Of a DNA stretch of 64,000 bases, positions 42,800 through 51,692 are shown piece by piece; positions within the stretch are counted from its first letter, which is position 1, and the number at the start of each line of letters is the position of its first letter. Below the pieces are notes generated by a model. It was not told the DNA's origin. It did not search any database and saw only the letters and a list, made by a program, of their open reading frames with translations. The DNA comes from Petrachloros mirabilis ULC683 (GTDB taxonomy: Bacteria; Cyanobacteriota; Cyanobacteriia; Thermosynechococcales; Thermosynechococcaceae), in assembly GCF_009939295.1 (NCBI RefSeq), contig NZ_WVIC01000027.1, positions 1 through 64,000 on the forward strand, written 5' to 3'. Made by a program: the position numbers and the translations under genes.

Positions 42800-45700
42800 A
42801 TGACGCTCTCAGCAGTGGTGCGAACTTTGCAGCGATCGCGGCTCACCGCAGAGCTGCTGACGCAGCTAAACACCAATCGTCAACTTTCTCTGTGTGGTTT
42901 GCCGCGCCTGCCCCGGGGGCTGGTGGCGTCGGCTCTGGCTCAGCCACAATCGCTGTTGGTGGTAACCTCCACCCTCGAAGAAGCAGGACGCTGGAGTGCC
43001 CAACTGGAGGCCATGGGCTGGCCAACGGTCTACTTTTACCCTACGTCTGAGTCGTCCCCCTACGAACCCTTTGACTCAGAAGCTGAAATGACCTGGGGAC
43101 AGCTTCAGGTCTTGGCCGATTTGTTGACGAACCCAGCGCCGCTGGCCGTGGTGGCGACTGAGCGGGCGTTGCAGCCCCATTTGCCACCGCCAGATGCGTT
43201 TCGACCCTATTGTCTGCGGCTGCAACCTGGGGCGGAGATGCCCCTTGGGGAGTTGAGCCAGCAGTTGGCTCGGTTGGGGTATGAGCGGGTCTCCCTGGTG
43301 GAAACGGAAGGTCAATGGAGTCGCCGGGGAGACATTGTTGATATTTTTGCGGTGGCGGCGGAGTTACCGGTGCGCCTGGAATGGTTTGGGGATAGCCTGG
43401 AGCAGATCCGTGAGTTTGACCCCGGCACTCAGCGCTCTCTAGATGCGATCGCAGATCTGCTGCTCACCCCCACTTGCTTTAGTCCGATTACTTGGGCTGC
43501 ACTCCAGGCTCAGCCTCAGCTCAACCTCTCCCCCTATCTCAGCCCAGAAGAGCAAGGGCAGTTCAGCCAAGGTCCCATTGAAGGTATGCGGCGATTTTTG
43601 GGGCTGGCTTTTGAGTCCCCCGCCTCCCTCGTGGATTATCTGAGCGAAACCACCCTGGTGGCCATTGACGAACCAGATTTATGTCGCTCCCATAGTGACC
43701 GATGGGCTGAACATGCTGAAGACCATTGGCACAGTCTACAAGTGCCTGCGCCCCCTTTACCTAAACTCCATTTGGACTTTGCGGCGGCGACCTTACCCCT
43801 TGAAACCTTTCCCCAGCTACGCCTAACGGAGCTGGCTGAAGAACGCTATGGCCTCAACCTGGCCAGCCGTCCCGTTCCTGCTGTGCCCCACCAGTTTGGC
43901 AAACTCGCTGAAACCTTGCGAGAGCTGCGATCGCAGCACTATTCCACCTGGCTGATTTCAGCTCAACCCTCCCGCTCTGTCTCCCTTCTCCAAGAGCATG
44001 ACTGTCCCGCCCAATTTGTCCCCAATCCTCGGGACTATCCAGCCATTGATAAACTCCAGGAGCAGCGCACCCCGACTGCCCTCAAATACTCAGGGCTAGC
44101 TGAACTGGAAGGGTTTATTCTGCCCACCTTTCGCCTGGTGCTGGTCACTGACCGAGAATTTTTTGGTCAGCATAGCCTCACCAGCCCGTCCTATATTCGC
44201 AAGCGGCGGCGAGCCGCCTCCAAGCAGGTTGATCCCAACAAACTGCAACCCGGCGATTATGTCGTGCATCGCAATCACGGCGTCGGTAAGTTCTTGAGAC
44301 TAGAGAGCCTCACCCTTAACCGGGAAACCCGAGAGTACTTGGTGGTGCAATATGCTGACGGCCTGCTGCGAGTCGCCGCCGATCAATTGGGATCACTCTC
44401 TCGATTTCGGGCCACTAGCGATCGCGCCCCTGAACTCAACAAAATGTCCGGCAAAGCCTGGGAGCGCACCAAAGGCAAAGTCCGCAAGGCGATCAAAAAG
44501 CTGGCCGTCGATTTGCTCAAGCTCTATGCCCAGCGATCGCAGCAGCAGGGCTATGCCTTCCCACTCGATCAGCCTTGGCAGGTGGAAATGGAAGACTCAT
44601 TCCCCTACCAACCCACCCCCGATCAGCTCAAAGCTGCTCAGGATGTCAAACGCGATATGGAAAGCGACCGCCCCATGGATCGGCTGGTGTGCGGAGACGT
44701 GGGCTTTGGCAAAACCGAAGTGGCCATCCGCGCCATTTTCAAAGCCGTGACCACCGGCAAACAAGTGGCGTTCCTCGCCCCGACAACCATTCTCACCCAG
44801 CAGCACTACCACACCCTCAAGGAGCGCTTTGCCCCCTACCCCATCCAAATTGGCCTGTTAAATCGCTTTCGCTCCGCCGAGGAACGCCGAGACATCCAAG
44901 CACGGTTGACCACAGGCGAGTTAGATATTGTAGTGGGCACCCATCAGCTCTTAGGCAAATCCGTAGCCTTTCGAGACTTGGGGCTGCTGGTGATCGACGA
45001 AGAGCAGCGCTTTGGCGTCAACCAAAAAGAAAAAATCAAAAGCCTAAAAACCCAAGTAGACGTGCTCACCCTCAGTGCCACCCCTATTCCCCGCACCCTG
45101 TATATGGCGCTGTCTGGAGTTCGAGAAATGAGTTTAATTACTACCCCACCCCCCTCACGCCGCCCCATTCAAACTCACTTAGCCCCCTATAACTCTGAAA
45201 TGGTCAGCAGTGCCATTCGCCAGGAACTAGATCGAGGGGGGCAAATCTTCTATGTTGTGCCTCGCGTAGAAGGCATTGAAGACATCTCGGCCAAGCTCCG
45301 CGAAATGGTGCCCTCAGCCCGCATTGCCATCGCCCATGGCCAAATGGTGGAAGGAGAACTAGAAGCCACCATGCTGACCTTTAGCAATGGTGATGCCGAG
45401 ATTTTAGTCTGTACCACCATCATTGAGTCAGGGCTAGATATTCCCCGGGTCAACACCATTTTGATCGAAGATGCCCAGCGCTTTGGTCTGTCGCAGCTCT
45501 ATCAGCTCCGAGGTCGGGTGGGCCGTGCGGGTATTCAGGCCCATGCCTGGTTGTTTTACCCGCAGCAGCACACCCTCAGTGATGCCGCTCGCCAGCGCCT
45601 GCGCGCCCTGCAAGAATTTACCCAGTTGGGGTCGGGGTACCAATTGGCCATGCGGGATATGGAAATTCGGGGGGTGGGCAATCTCTTGGGCGCTGAGCAG

Positions 45701-46273
45701 TCTGGGCAAATGGATGCCATTGGCTTTGATCTGTATATGGAAATGCTAGAAGAGGCTATCCAAGACATTCGGGGGCAGGCGATTCCCCAGGTGGAGGATA
45801 CCCAAATTGATCTCAATCTCACGGCCTTTATTCCGGCTGACTACATTCAAGACCCCGATCAAAAGATGAGTGCCTACCGAGCCATCGCCACTGCCCACTC
45901 CAAGGCTGAGCTGACTCAAATCGCCGTGGACTGGAACGATCGCTATGGTTCCCCTCCCCCTGCTGCCCATCAATTGCTGCGCATTATGGAGCTCAAACAG
46001 TTGGCGAAGTCCTTAGGCTTTACCCGCATTAAACCCGAAGGCAAGCAGCATATTCTCATTGAAACCCCCATGGAAGAACCCGCTTGGCGACTGTTGCTAG
46101 AGAACTTGCCAGAACACCTGCGATCGCGCTTTGTCTACAGCCCCGGTAAAATCACTGTTCGCGGCCTAGGCGTCTTGAGTGCTGACCAACAGCTCCAGCA
46201 TCTCATTGGTTGGTTTACCCAGATGCAGGGGGCACTGCCAGAAATCCCCTCAGCTCAACCCAGTTCATCTTAG
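42800..46273 (+). CDS. mfd: Transcription-repair coupling factor
   Basis: A 1157-residue DNA translocase that removes RNA polymerase stalled at lesions and recruits UvrA. Domains in order: UvrB-homology module (about 10-330), the RNA-polymerase interaction domain ([16 protein letters not shown], about 490-560), RecG-like translocase lobes with Walker [10 protein letters not shown] (about 633-641) and the DEEQRFG box (about 733-739), helicase motifs SATPIPRTL and [10 protein letters not shown], the TRG motif and the C-terminal D7 domain. The length is normal. The gene stands alone between Uma2 and a convergent small membrane-protein gene. Confidence 0.97.
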   Translation: MTLSAVVRTLQRSRLTAELLTQLNTNRQLSLCGLPRLPRGLVASALAQPQSLLVVTSTLEEAGRWSAQLEAMGWPTVYFYPTSESSPYEPFDSEAEMTWGQLQVLADLLTNPAPLAVVATERALQPHLPPPDAFRPYCLRLQPGAEMPLGELSQQLARLGYERVSLVETEGQWSRRGDIVDIFAVAAELPVRLEWFGDSLEQIREFDPGTQRSLDAIADLLLTPTCFSPITWAALQAQPQLNLSPYLSPEEQGQFSQGPIEGMRRFLGLAFESPASLVDYLSETTLVAIDEPDLCRSHSDRWAEHAEDHWHSLQVPAPPLPKLHLDFAAATLPLETFPQLRLTELAEERYGLNLASRPVPAVPHQFGKLAETLRELRSQHYSTWLISAQPSRSVSLLQEHDCPAQFVPNPRDYPAIDKLQEQRTPTALKYSGLAELEGFILPTFRLVLVTDREFFGQHSLTSPSYIRKRRRAASKQVDPNKLQPGDYVVHRNHGVGKFLRLESLTLNRETREYLVVQYADGLLRVAADQLGSLSRFRATSDRAPELNKMSGKAWERTKGKVRKAIKKLAVDLLKLYAQRSQQQGYAFPLDQPWQVEMEDSFPYQPTPDQLKAAQDVKRDMESDRPMDRLVCGDVGFGKTEVAIRAIFKAVTTGKQVAFLAPTTILTQQHYHTLKERFAPYPIQIGLLNRFRSAEERRDIQARLTTGELDIVVGTHQLLGKSVAFRDLGLLVIDEEQRFGVNQKEKIKSLKTQVDVLTLSATPIPRTLYMALSGVREMSLITTPPPSRRPIQTHLAPYNSEMVSSAIRQELDRGGQIFYVVPRVEGIEDISAKLREMVPSARIAIAHGQMVEGELEATMLTFSNGDAEILVCTTIIESGLDIPRVNTILIEDAQRFGLSQLYQLRGRVGRAGIQAHAWLFYPQQHTLSDAARQRLRALQEFTQLGSGYQLAMRDMEIRGVGNLLGAEQSGQMDAIGFDLYMEMLEEAIQDIRGQAIPQVEDTQIDLNLTAFIPADYIQDPDQKMSAYRAIATAHSKAELTQIAVDWNDRYGSPPPAAHQLLRIMELKQLAKSLGFTRIKPEGKQHILIETPMEEPAWRLLLENLPEHLRSRFVYSPGKITVRGLGVLSADQQLQHLIGWFTQMQGALPEIPSAQPSSS

Positions 46274-46313
46274 TGAAATGAAAGTAGCTGCCCCCCCCTC
46301 TTCTTAGCATTCT

Positions 46314-46787
46314 TTAGAGGGTATTGCCGTATTCTTCGAGAAAAGCCAAGACGGCGCTTAGTTGTTCTCGGTGGGCGGGGTTGGGGTCGAGCTGGAACCG
46401 AATTTGGGCAGCACTGCATCGAGCTTGGATTCTAGCTCGGCGAGCCGCGCGTTCTGCTTCTGCAACTCTAAAAGCTTCATCTTGGATTCGGCGTTGTGCT
46501 TCCTCAGCTCGGCGTTGTGCTTCCTCAGCTCGGCGTTGTGCTTCCTCATCTCGGCGTTGTGCTTCCTCAGCTCGGCATTGTATTGCCTCAAGTCGAACAA
46601 GCCCCCGTAAGACTTGATCCACTGCCACCAAGAAAAAGGTGACGGCTGCGAGGCTGAGGCCGACCCACTGGGGGATGTAGAGGGTGTATTGTCGCAGTTG
46701 GATGTGGTCATAGCGCAAGAGAATGCCGGTGGCAAAGACCAGCAGGGCTGTGAGGATGGTAACGAGAGTTTGGAGGTCGAGAGCCAT
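46314..46787 (-). CDS. Two-span membrane protein with EEAQRRA heptad repeats
   Basis: A 157-residue protein with two hydrophobic segments (TLVTILTALLVFATGILL, about 8-25, and WVGLSLAAVTFFLVAVDQVL, about 41-60), then a coiled coil of seven-residue units EEAQRRA/EEAQRRD (about 74-103), and a helical end. I prefer this frame to the overlapping one (46358-46846) because it has clear membrane segments and ends in a plausible amphipathic helix. The unit is encoded by a perfect 21-bp tandem repeat, and similar proteins with variable EAQRR repeats are known in cyanobacteria. Function unknown. Convergent with mfd and downstream of glmS on the same strand. Confidence 0.7.
   Translation of the reverse strand: MALDLQTLVTILTALLVFATGILLRYDHIQLRQYTLYIPQWVGLSLAAVTFFLVAVDQVLRGLVRLEAIQCRAEEAQRRDEEAQRRAEEAQRRAEEAQRRIQDEAFRVAEAERAARRARIQARCSAAQIRFQLDPNPAHREQLSAVLAFLEEYGNTL
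46488..46571 (+). repeat. 21-bp tandem repeat, four units, inside a coding region
   Basis: Four consecutive 21-bp units beginning TCGGCGTTGTGCTTCCTCAG, with one two-base variation in the third unit, followed by a degenerate fifth. Because 21 is divisible by three the frame is kept and both minus-strand frames yield seven-residue periodic peptides (EEAQRRA in the assigned gene, RKHNAEL in the shadow). Copy number is likely to vary by slippage. Confidence 0.9.
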
Positions 46788-46863
46788 GGATGGCTACTAT
46801 TGTATCGTAGCTCTAAGGGCTGCTTGGGCAGAGTGACTATTGACACTGTTTACTTACAACTGT

Positions 46864-48762
46864 TTACTCCACAGTCACAGACTTGGCCAGATTGCGGGGC
46901 TGATCTACATCTAGCCCACGATGGGCGGCAATGTGATAGGCGAGCAGTTGCAGGGGAACCACAGTTAACAAAGGGGATAGTAATTCATCGACATGGGGTA
47001 CAGGCAGAAGGGCATCAAAGGTTTCAGCAGCTTCCTGCTCATCCATGGGCGTGACGCCAATTAATAGGGCATCGCGGGCTTTAGCTTCTTGGGCATTCGA
47101 TAAGACTTTCTCAAAGACGGTGCCAGGCATGGCAATGGCGACCACGGGAACTTTGGCATCTAACAGGGCGATGGGGCCATGTTTCATTTCTCCGGCAGGG
47201 TAGCCTTCGGCATGGATGTAGCTGATTTCTTTCAGCTTTAAGGCTCCTTCTAGGGCGATGGGAAAATTGATGCCCCGCCCTAAGAAAATGAAGTCCTGGG
47301 TGTCTACAAAGTCGTGGGCGAGGGTTTCGACATACCGTTCCTGGCTTTCAAGAATCAGCTCCAGCTCGGCGGGGAGTTGGCGCAGCCCTTCTATCAAGGT
47401 GTGCAGTTGCTCTGGGGTCAGGGTTTGCCGAGTATAGGCCAGGTCTAGAGCCAACAGATAAAAGGCCACCAACTGAGCCACGAAGGTTTTGGTGGCGGCC
47501 ACACCAATCTCAATGCCTGCATGGGTGTCAATAATTTGGGGAACCAGGCGTGATAGAGAACTTTCAGGGCGGTTGGTAATTCCTAATAGTCGGGGTGGGG
47601 GAGCGCCTTCAGAATGACGGGTACCCTCCATCTCTAGGGCAGCAAGTGTGTCGGCAGTTTCGCCAGACTGGGTGACCCCAATGGTGAGGGTATTCGGGCG
47701 TAAGGGGGTGGGGGCGTAGCGAAACTCTGAGGCATAGTTGACGGTGGTGGGCAGACCCGCCACTTGCTCTAGGAGGTATTTGCCCACCAGTCCGGCATGC
47801 CAACTGGTGCCACAGGCCACAATTTGCACTTGCTCAAGATTGTTGTAAAAATCTGTGGGTAAACCCAGATGGATCGGAGAATCGGCCATTCCTGGCTGCC
47901 AGTCCCCATTCAGGTACTGCTCTAGACAGGTGCGTACCACCCCAGGCTGCTCGTAAATTTCTTTGAGCATGAAGTGTTTGAAACCCTGTTTTTCCACCAT
48001 GACGGGGTTCCAGTTGAGGGTGCGAGGGGTTTTTCGTACCCGATTGCCTTCAAAACTAAAGACCTCGACCCCTGTGGGGGTGAGTCGGGCAATTTCACCA
48101 TTGTCTAGGGGCAAGATGGCGCGGGTGTAAGGAATCAAGGCAGGTGTGTCGGAGGCGCAAAAAAATTCGCCCTGGCCAAATCCAAGCACGAGAGGGGCTT
48201 GCTGGCGCGCGACGATCAGTTCGTCGGGAAAGTCGGCAGAAATGACTGCGATCGCAAATGCCCCTTGCAGTTGACAGACCGCTTGCCGCACAGCCTCCAG
48301 AAGCGGGGAGGGATGATGAGCCTGAAGCCCTTCAGCCTGAATGCGAGGCAGACCATCCGCAATTAAATGGGGAATCACTTCCGTGTCGGTGTCGGAGCGA
48401 AAGGTATGGCCATGATGGCGTAACTGTTCGCGCAATTCACGATAGTTTTCAATAATGCCGTTTTGAACCACGGCCAACCGTTCTGAGGTGTCTCGGTGGG
48501 GGTGGGCGTTATATTCTTCGGGTTTGCCGTGGGTAGCCCAGCGCGTATGACCAATGCCCAGACTGGCAGGGCGATTCCAGCTAGCGACCTTTTCTTGGAG
48601 ATTGTGAAGCTTGCCCTTAGCGCGAATGCAGTGCAACTCACCTTCACTGATGGTGGCGATTCCGGCAGAATCATACCCCCGGTATTCCAGCTTTTGGAGC
48701 CCAGCCAAAAGAATTTCACTCGCCGCTGGCTGGGTGCCAATGTAACCCACAATTCCACACAT
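46864..48762 (-). CDS. glmS: Glutamine-fructose-6-phosphate aminotransferase (isomerizing)
   Basis: Makes glucosamine-6-phosphate, the entry to peptidoglycan and amino-sugar synthesis. After Met removal the N-terminal Cys of CGIVGYIG is the glutaminase nucleophile; GHTRWATHGKP and QNGIIENY follow. Two SIS isomerase domains are seen, with GTSWHAGLVGKYLLE, VTQSGETADTLAAL and GRGINFPIALEGALKLKE, and the conserved end DQPRNLAKSVTVE. The length of 632 residues is slightly above the usual 609-630 because of short insertions. No ribozyme-like leader could be identified upstream. Confidence 0.97.
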   Translation of the reverse strand: MCGIVGYIGTQPAASEILLAGLQKLEYRGYDSAGIATISEGELHCIRAKGKLHNLQEKVASWNRPASLGIGHTRWATHGKPEEYNAHPHRDTSERLAVVQNGIIENYRELREQLRHHGHTFRSDTDTEVIPHLIADGLPRIQAEGLQAHHPSPLLEAVRQAVCQLQGAFAIAVISADFPDELIVARQQAPLVLGFGQGEFFCASDTPALIPYTRAILPLDNGEIARLTPTGVEVFSFEGNRVRKTPRTLNWNPVMVEKQGFKHFMLKEIYEQPGVVRTCLEQYLNGDWQPGMADSPIHLGLPTDFYNNLEQVQIVACGTSWHAGLVGKYLLEQVAGLPTTVNYASEFRYAPTPLRPNTLTIGVTQSGETADTLAALEMEGTRHSEGAPPPRLLGITNRPESSLSRLVPQIIDTHAGIEIGVAATKTFVAQLVAFYLLALDLAYTRQTLTPEQLHTLIEGLRQLPAELELILESQERYVETLAHDFVDTQDFIFLGRGINFPIALEGALKLKEISYIHAEGYPAGEMKHGPIALLDAKVPVVAIAMPGTVFEKVLSNAQEAKARDALLIGVTPMDEQEAAETFDALLPVPHVDELLSPLLTVVPLQLLAYHIAAHRGLDVDQPRNLAKSVTVE

Positions 48763-48949
48763 GGCTGCAATGCCTCCTCAGGTGACCCAGGTTAAGGGTT
48801 GATCAACCCCTGTCTGCATAGAGACAGGAGGATAGGTCGTAACCATTCAGGTAGTTTGACATCCTTTCTGCTAAATCGCCAACTGAACCCATGGACAAAT
48901 GCTCAGCCAAAACCGAATGACGCTGGGAATTGACATACTCATCCACCCT

Positions 48950-49086
48950 GCATTAGCCCCCCCGACCCCCCAATTCTGGGGGGAGATCAACAAAGCCTGG
49001 AACTATTTCCCCCCAGAATTGGGGGGCTAGGGGGGCGAGCGCAAAGATTTTGAATCTTTTCAAGACTTGTATGTACACGGTAGCCC
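48950..49086 (+). repeat. Copy E of dispersed repeat (left terminus degraded)
   Basis: Within the 323-base gap after glmS, the sequence from about 48950 matches the family: ACCCTGCATTAGCCCCCCC, a pair of CCCCCCAATTCTGGGGGG-type palindromes flanking AGATCAACAAAGCCTGGAAC, the GGGGGGCTAGGGGGGCGAG block and the end GACTTGTATGTACACGGTAGCCC. The last bases of the repeat coincide with the stop codon of the MerR gene (49086-49088). The left inverted terminus is not recognisable. Confidence 0.8.
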
Positions 49087-49493
49087 TAAAGCGGAGTCTC
49101 CAAAATCGGGCAAATCACCCCCTCCTGTGGATGAGGTAAAGGTTCAGAGTCAAAAATCAACCCCTGGAGCTGCTGCTGTAGCACTCGCAATTCCGCAATC
49201 CGGTTTTCAATCTCCATGACTTTGACCTGAAGCTTTTGGCGAACCTCGGCACAGGGCAATTCCCCTTGATCATGAATCGTTAGGATATGGCCAATTTCTT
49301 GGAGACTAAATCCCAAATATTGTGCCCGCTTAATAAAGGCCAACCGAGACACGACTTCCGGAGCAAATAGACGAAAGCCTCCCGTCGTTCGCCGCCTAGA
49401 CTGAATCAAGTTAAGTTCTTCGTAGTAGCGCAGTGTTCGGATTGGCACCCCGCTCTGAGCTTCAAGTTCACCAATTTTGAGTAATGATGGCAT
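49086..49493 (-). CDS. MerR-family regulator, metal-responsive type
   Basis: A 135-residue DNA-binding regulator. The winged helix is LLKIGELEAQSGVPIRTLRYYEE with the RYYEELNLI wing typical of MerR proteins; a dimerisation helix follows. A Cys in QGELPCAEV and a Cys near the end (VICPILE) sit where ZntR/CueR-type sensors bind metal, so a metal or redox ligand is likely. I chose ATG 49493 since the upstream 15 residues (MGSGQFHSC...) do not fit the family. No divergent metal exporter lies next to it; the target is unknown. Its stop codon abuts repeat copy E. Confidence 0.82.
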   Translation of the reverse strand: MPSLLKIGELEAQSGVPIRTLRYYEELNLIQSRRRTTGGFRLFAPEVVSRLAFIKRAQYLGFSLQEIGHILTIHDQGELPCAEVRQKLQVKVMEIENRIAELRVLQQQLQGLIFDSEPLPHPQEGVICPILETPL

Positions 49494-49741
49494 GGTAAGC
49501 GGCATAGGTCTGCATGAATGAAACTGGCCGGAACCCAACTGGAATTACCAAAAGAATGGGTAAAGCTGCGCTAGGAGTGACAACCTAGAAGTCTTGTCCT
49601 ACAACAACTCTAGCTTAGATAAGCTCCAATAAGACCGACAACAATAGCTGTCATAATGAGTCACATTCCAGGCTGTAAGCGTTTGCCCTTGGTTGACTGA
49701 CAAAACTCGAACCGCCCTCACCCCAACCCCTCTCCTGCTCT

Positions 49742-49905
49742 GGGCTACGGTGTACACACAAGTTTTGAAGAGATTCAAAATCTTTGCGCTCGCCCCCCTA
49801 GCCCCCCAAACTTGGGGGGAATATAGTCCCAGTTTTTGTTGATCTCCCCCAGAATTACGCCCTGTGGGCACGCTGGGCGAAGGGGGTTCAGGGGGGCTAA
49901 TGCAG
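49742..49905 (-). repeat. Copy F of dispersed repeat, minus orientation, right part decayed
   Basis: Begins GGGCTACGGTGTACACACAAG and continues with the AAGATTCAAAATCTTTGCGCTCGCC, in parts, then CCCCCAAACTTGGGGGG and an AGAATT palindrome broken by ACGCCCTGTGGGCACGCTGGGCG before the G run. It is preceded by CCCTCACCCCAACCCCTCTCC, another common cyanobacterial spacer repeat. The far inverted terminus is missing. It fills most of the 506-base gap 49494-49999, in which I see no other feature beyond the start of the DUF2252 gene. Confidence 0.8.
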
Positions 49906-49999
49906 GGGTCATAGACTTTTGTCAGTTAATCAGAAATTGCTCTGTTGGGTTGTTTACATTGGTACGACTGAAACGTTACTTTGAAGAGATTTTAGGGTC

Positions 50000-51382
50000 A
50001 TGTCTTCTACTCGCCTCTTTCCTCAAGTTCAGCTCGGCCTTTCAAGATCTGATCGCATCGAGACTGGCAAAGCCTTACGCAAGCAGGTTCCCCGATCTTC
50101 CCACCGAGACTGGCAACCCGCTCCCCATCGTCCTGACCCGGTTGATTTAATTGAGCTATCGAACCAGGGGCGAGCCCCCGAACTCATTCCGCTGCGGCAC
50201 GCCCGGATGATGGTCTCTCCCTTTACGTTTTTTCGGGGCACGGCCTTGATCATGGCAACTGATATGGCCTCTTTGCCAACGACGGGTCTGCGTGTAGAGT
50301 CTTGTGGCGACTGCCATTTGATGAACTTTGGAGGGTTTGCCACGCCAGAGCGCAATTTAATTTTTGATTTAAATGACTTTGATGAAACCCTCCCAGCTCC
50401 ATGGGAGTGGGATATTAAGCGCCTGAGCGCCAGTTTGGTGATTGCTGGACAAGATCTAGAATTATCTGACAAGCATTGTCATAGGGCAGCTCGGAACGCT
50501 GCACAAGCTTACCGACAGTCGATGCGTGACTATAGTCAGCAACGGGCTCTTGAAGTTTGGTACGCCCGGCTCAATGCAGAAACGCTGCTGGAGCATGCCC
50601 CCAGCGATGAAATTCACCATCATTGGCAACGGATGCTCAGCCGTGCTGACAACCGCACCCTTGAGCAAGCGTTTGATTCTCTCACTGAGGTGGTGAACGG
50701 TCAGCGACGGTTTCGAGAGGAACCGCCTTTGTTTTATCATCCCCCTGATTTTGAAACCTATTTTGCATCCCTGTCGGAGCTTTTTGAGCAGTACCGCGAT
50801 ACGCTCCTGGATAATCACCAGTTTCTATTGGATCGCTATCAGTTGGTGGATGTGGCGATTCGAGTGGTTGGGGTAGGCAGTGTGGGCACGCATTGTGGGG
50901 TGGCATTGCTGATGGCAGATGATCATGATCCGCTTTTGTTGCAGTATAAAGAGGCGCGGCCTTCGGTTCTAGAACCCTATGTGGGCAAAAGTCCCTATGA
51001 CCATGAAGGCCAGCGGATTGTCAGTGGCCAGCGCTTAGTGCAGGCGGCTAGTGATATGCTTCTGGGCTGGACGAGCGATCGCACCGGTCGTGATTTTTAC
51101 TTCCGGCAACTGCGGGATATGAAAACCTCGATTCGGCTCAAGGGCATGTCTGCTCGGGGGCTGGCTGACTATGGTGAAATTTGTGGCTCTACGTTGGCCT
51201 TGGCCCATGCTCGTTCGGGGGATCCTGCCATGATGGCGGGCTACCTGGGCAAAGGAGACATCTTTGATCGAGCCATTGCTGACTTTGCCCTCACCTATGC
51301 CTCCCAAAACCAGCAAGATTATCAGGCCATGCAACAAGCTGTGAAATCGGGCCGATTAGAGGCAAGGCCAGAAGATGGGTGA
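50000..51382 (+). CDS. DUF2252 protein
   Basis: A 460-residue protein matching DUF2252: RHARMMVSPFTFFRGTA, then GDCHLMNFGGFATPERNLIFDLNDFDET, then WDIKRLSASLVIA (read in separate parts) and, further on, VGVGSVGTHCGVALLM and QYKEARPSVLE. The GDCHLxNFG and DLNDFDE motifs recall the catalytic and metal-binding loops of aminoglycoside-kinase-like folds, so phosphotransfer is possible, but the function is not established. It is isolated: repeat copies F and G lie on either side, and no operon partner is present. Confidence 0.85.
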   Translation: MSSTRLFPQVQLGLSRSDRIETGKALRKQVPRSSHRDWQPAPHRPDPVDLIELSNQGRAPELIPLRHARMMVSPFTFFRGTALIMATDMASLPTTGLRVESCGDCHLMNFGGFATPERNLIFDLNDFDETLPAPWEWDIKRLSASLVIAGQDLELSDKHCHRAARNAAQAYRQSMRDYSQQRALEVWYARLNAETLLEHAPSDEIHHHWQRMLSRADNRTLEQAFDSLTEVVNGQRRFREEPPLFYHPPDFETYFASLSELFEQYRDTLLDNHQFLLDRYQLVDVAIRVVGVGSVGTHCGVALLMADDHDPLLLQYKEARPSVLEPYVGKSPYDHEGQRIVSGQRLVQAASDMLLGWTSDRTGRDFYFRQLRDMKTSIRLKGMSARGLADYGEICGSTLALAHARSGDPAMMAGYLGKGDIFDRAIADFALTYASQNQQDYQAMQQAVKSGRLEARPEDG

Positions 51383-51406
51383 TAGATCCTCATTGCCCCT
51401 ATTGGA

Positions 51407-51587
51407 GGGCCTACGGTGTACACACATCTCTGGATAAACCCATTTCGCTCTGTATTAGCCCCCCCGACCCCCCAAGTTTGGGGGGAGATCAACAAAAACT
51501 GGAACTATTTCCCCCCAGAATTGGGGGGCTAGGGGGGCGAGTGCAAGGATTTTGAATCTTGGCAAGACTTGTATGTACACGGTAGCC
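51407..51587 (+). repeat. Full copy G1 of dispersed repeat
   Basis: A 181-bp copy with both ends: left GGGCCTACGGTGTACACACA and right GACTTGTATGTACACGGTAGCC. Interior: TATTAGCCCCCCCGACCCC, paired palindromes of CCCCCC and GGGGGG around AGATCAACAAAAACTGGAAC, and GGGGGGCTAGGGGGGCGAG. Directly followed by the extra right end G2. It lies in the 310-base gap after the DUF2252 gene. Confidence 0.85.
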
Positions 51588-51656
51588 AAGTTTGGGGGGT
51601 TAGGGGGGCGAGTGCAAAGATTTTGAGTCTTTTCAAGACTTGTGTGTACACGGTAG
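51588..51656 (+). repeat. Tandem extra right end G2 of the dispersed repeat
   Basis: Immediately after copy G1 a second right-hand end is present: AAGTTTGGGGGGTTAGGGG, GGCGAGTGCAAAGATTTTGAG and ACTTGTGTGTACACGGTAG. The join is exact at the G1 end, which suggests insertion of one copy into another or an unequal crossover. Confidence 0.8.
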
Positions 51657-51692
51657 TATCGGGTGGCGCGGGGATGGCCACTCAGCACGCAA

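Noticed and set aside
46358-46846. Overlapping minus-strand frame of 162 residues with RKHNAEL repeats
   Set aside because: Its periodicity is a by-product of the 21-bp DNA repeat; the alternative frame has two proper membrane helices and a better C-terminus.
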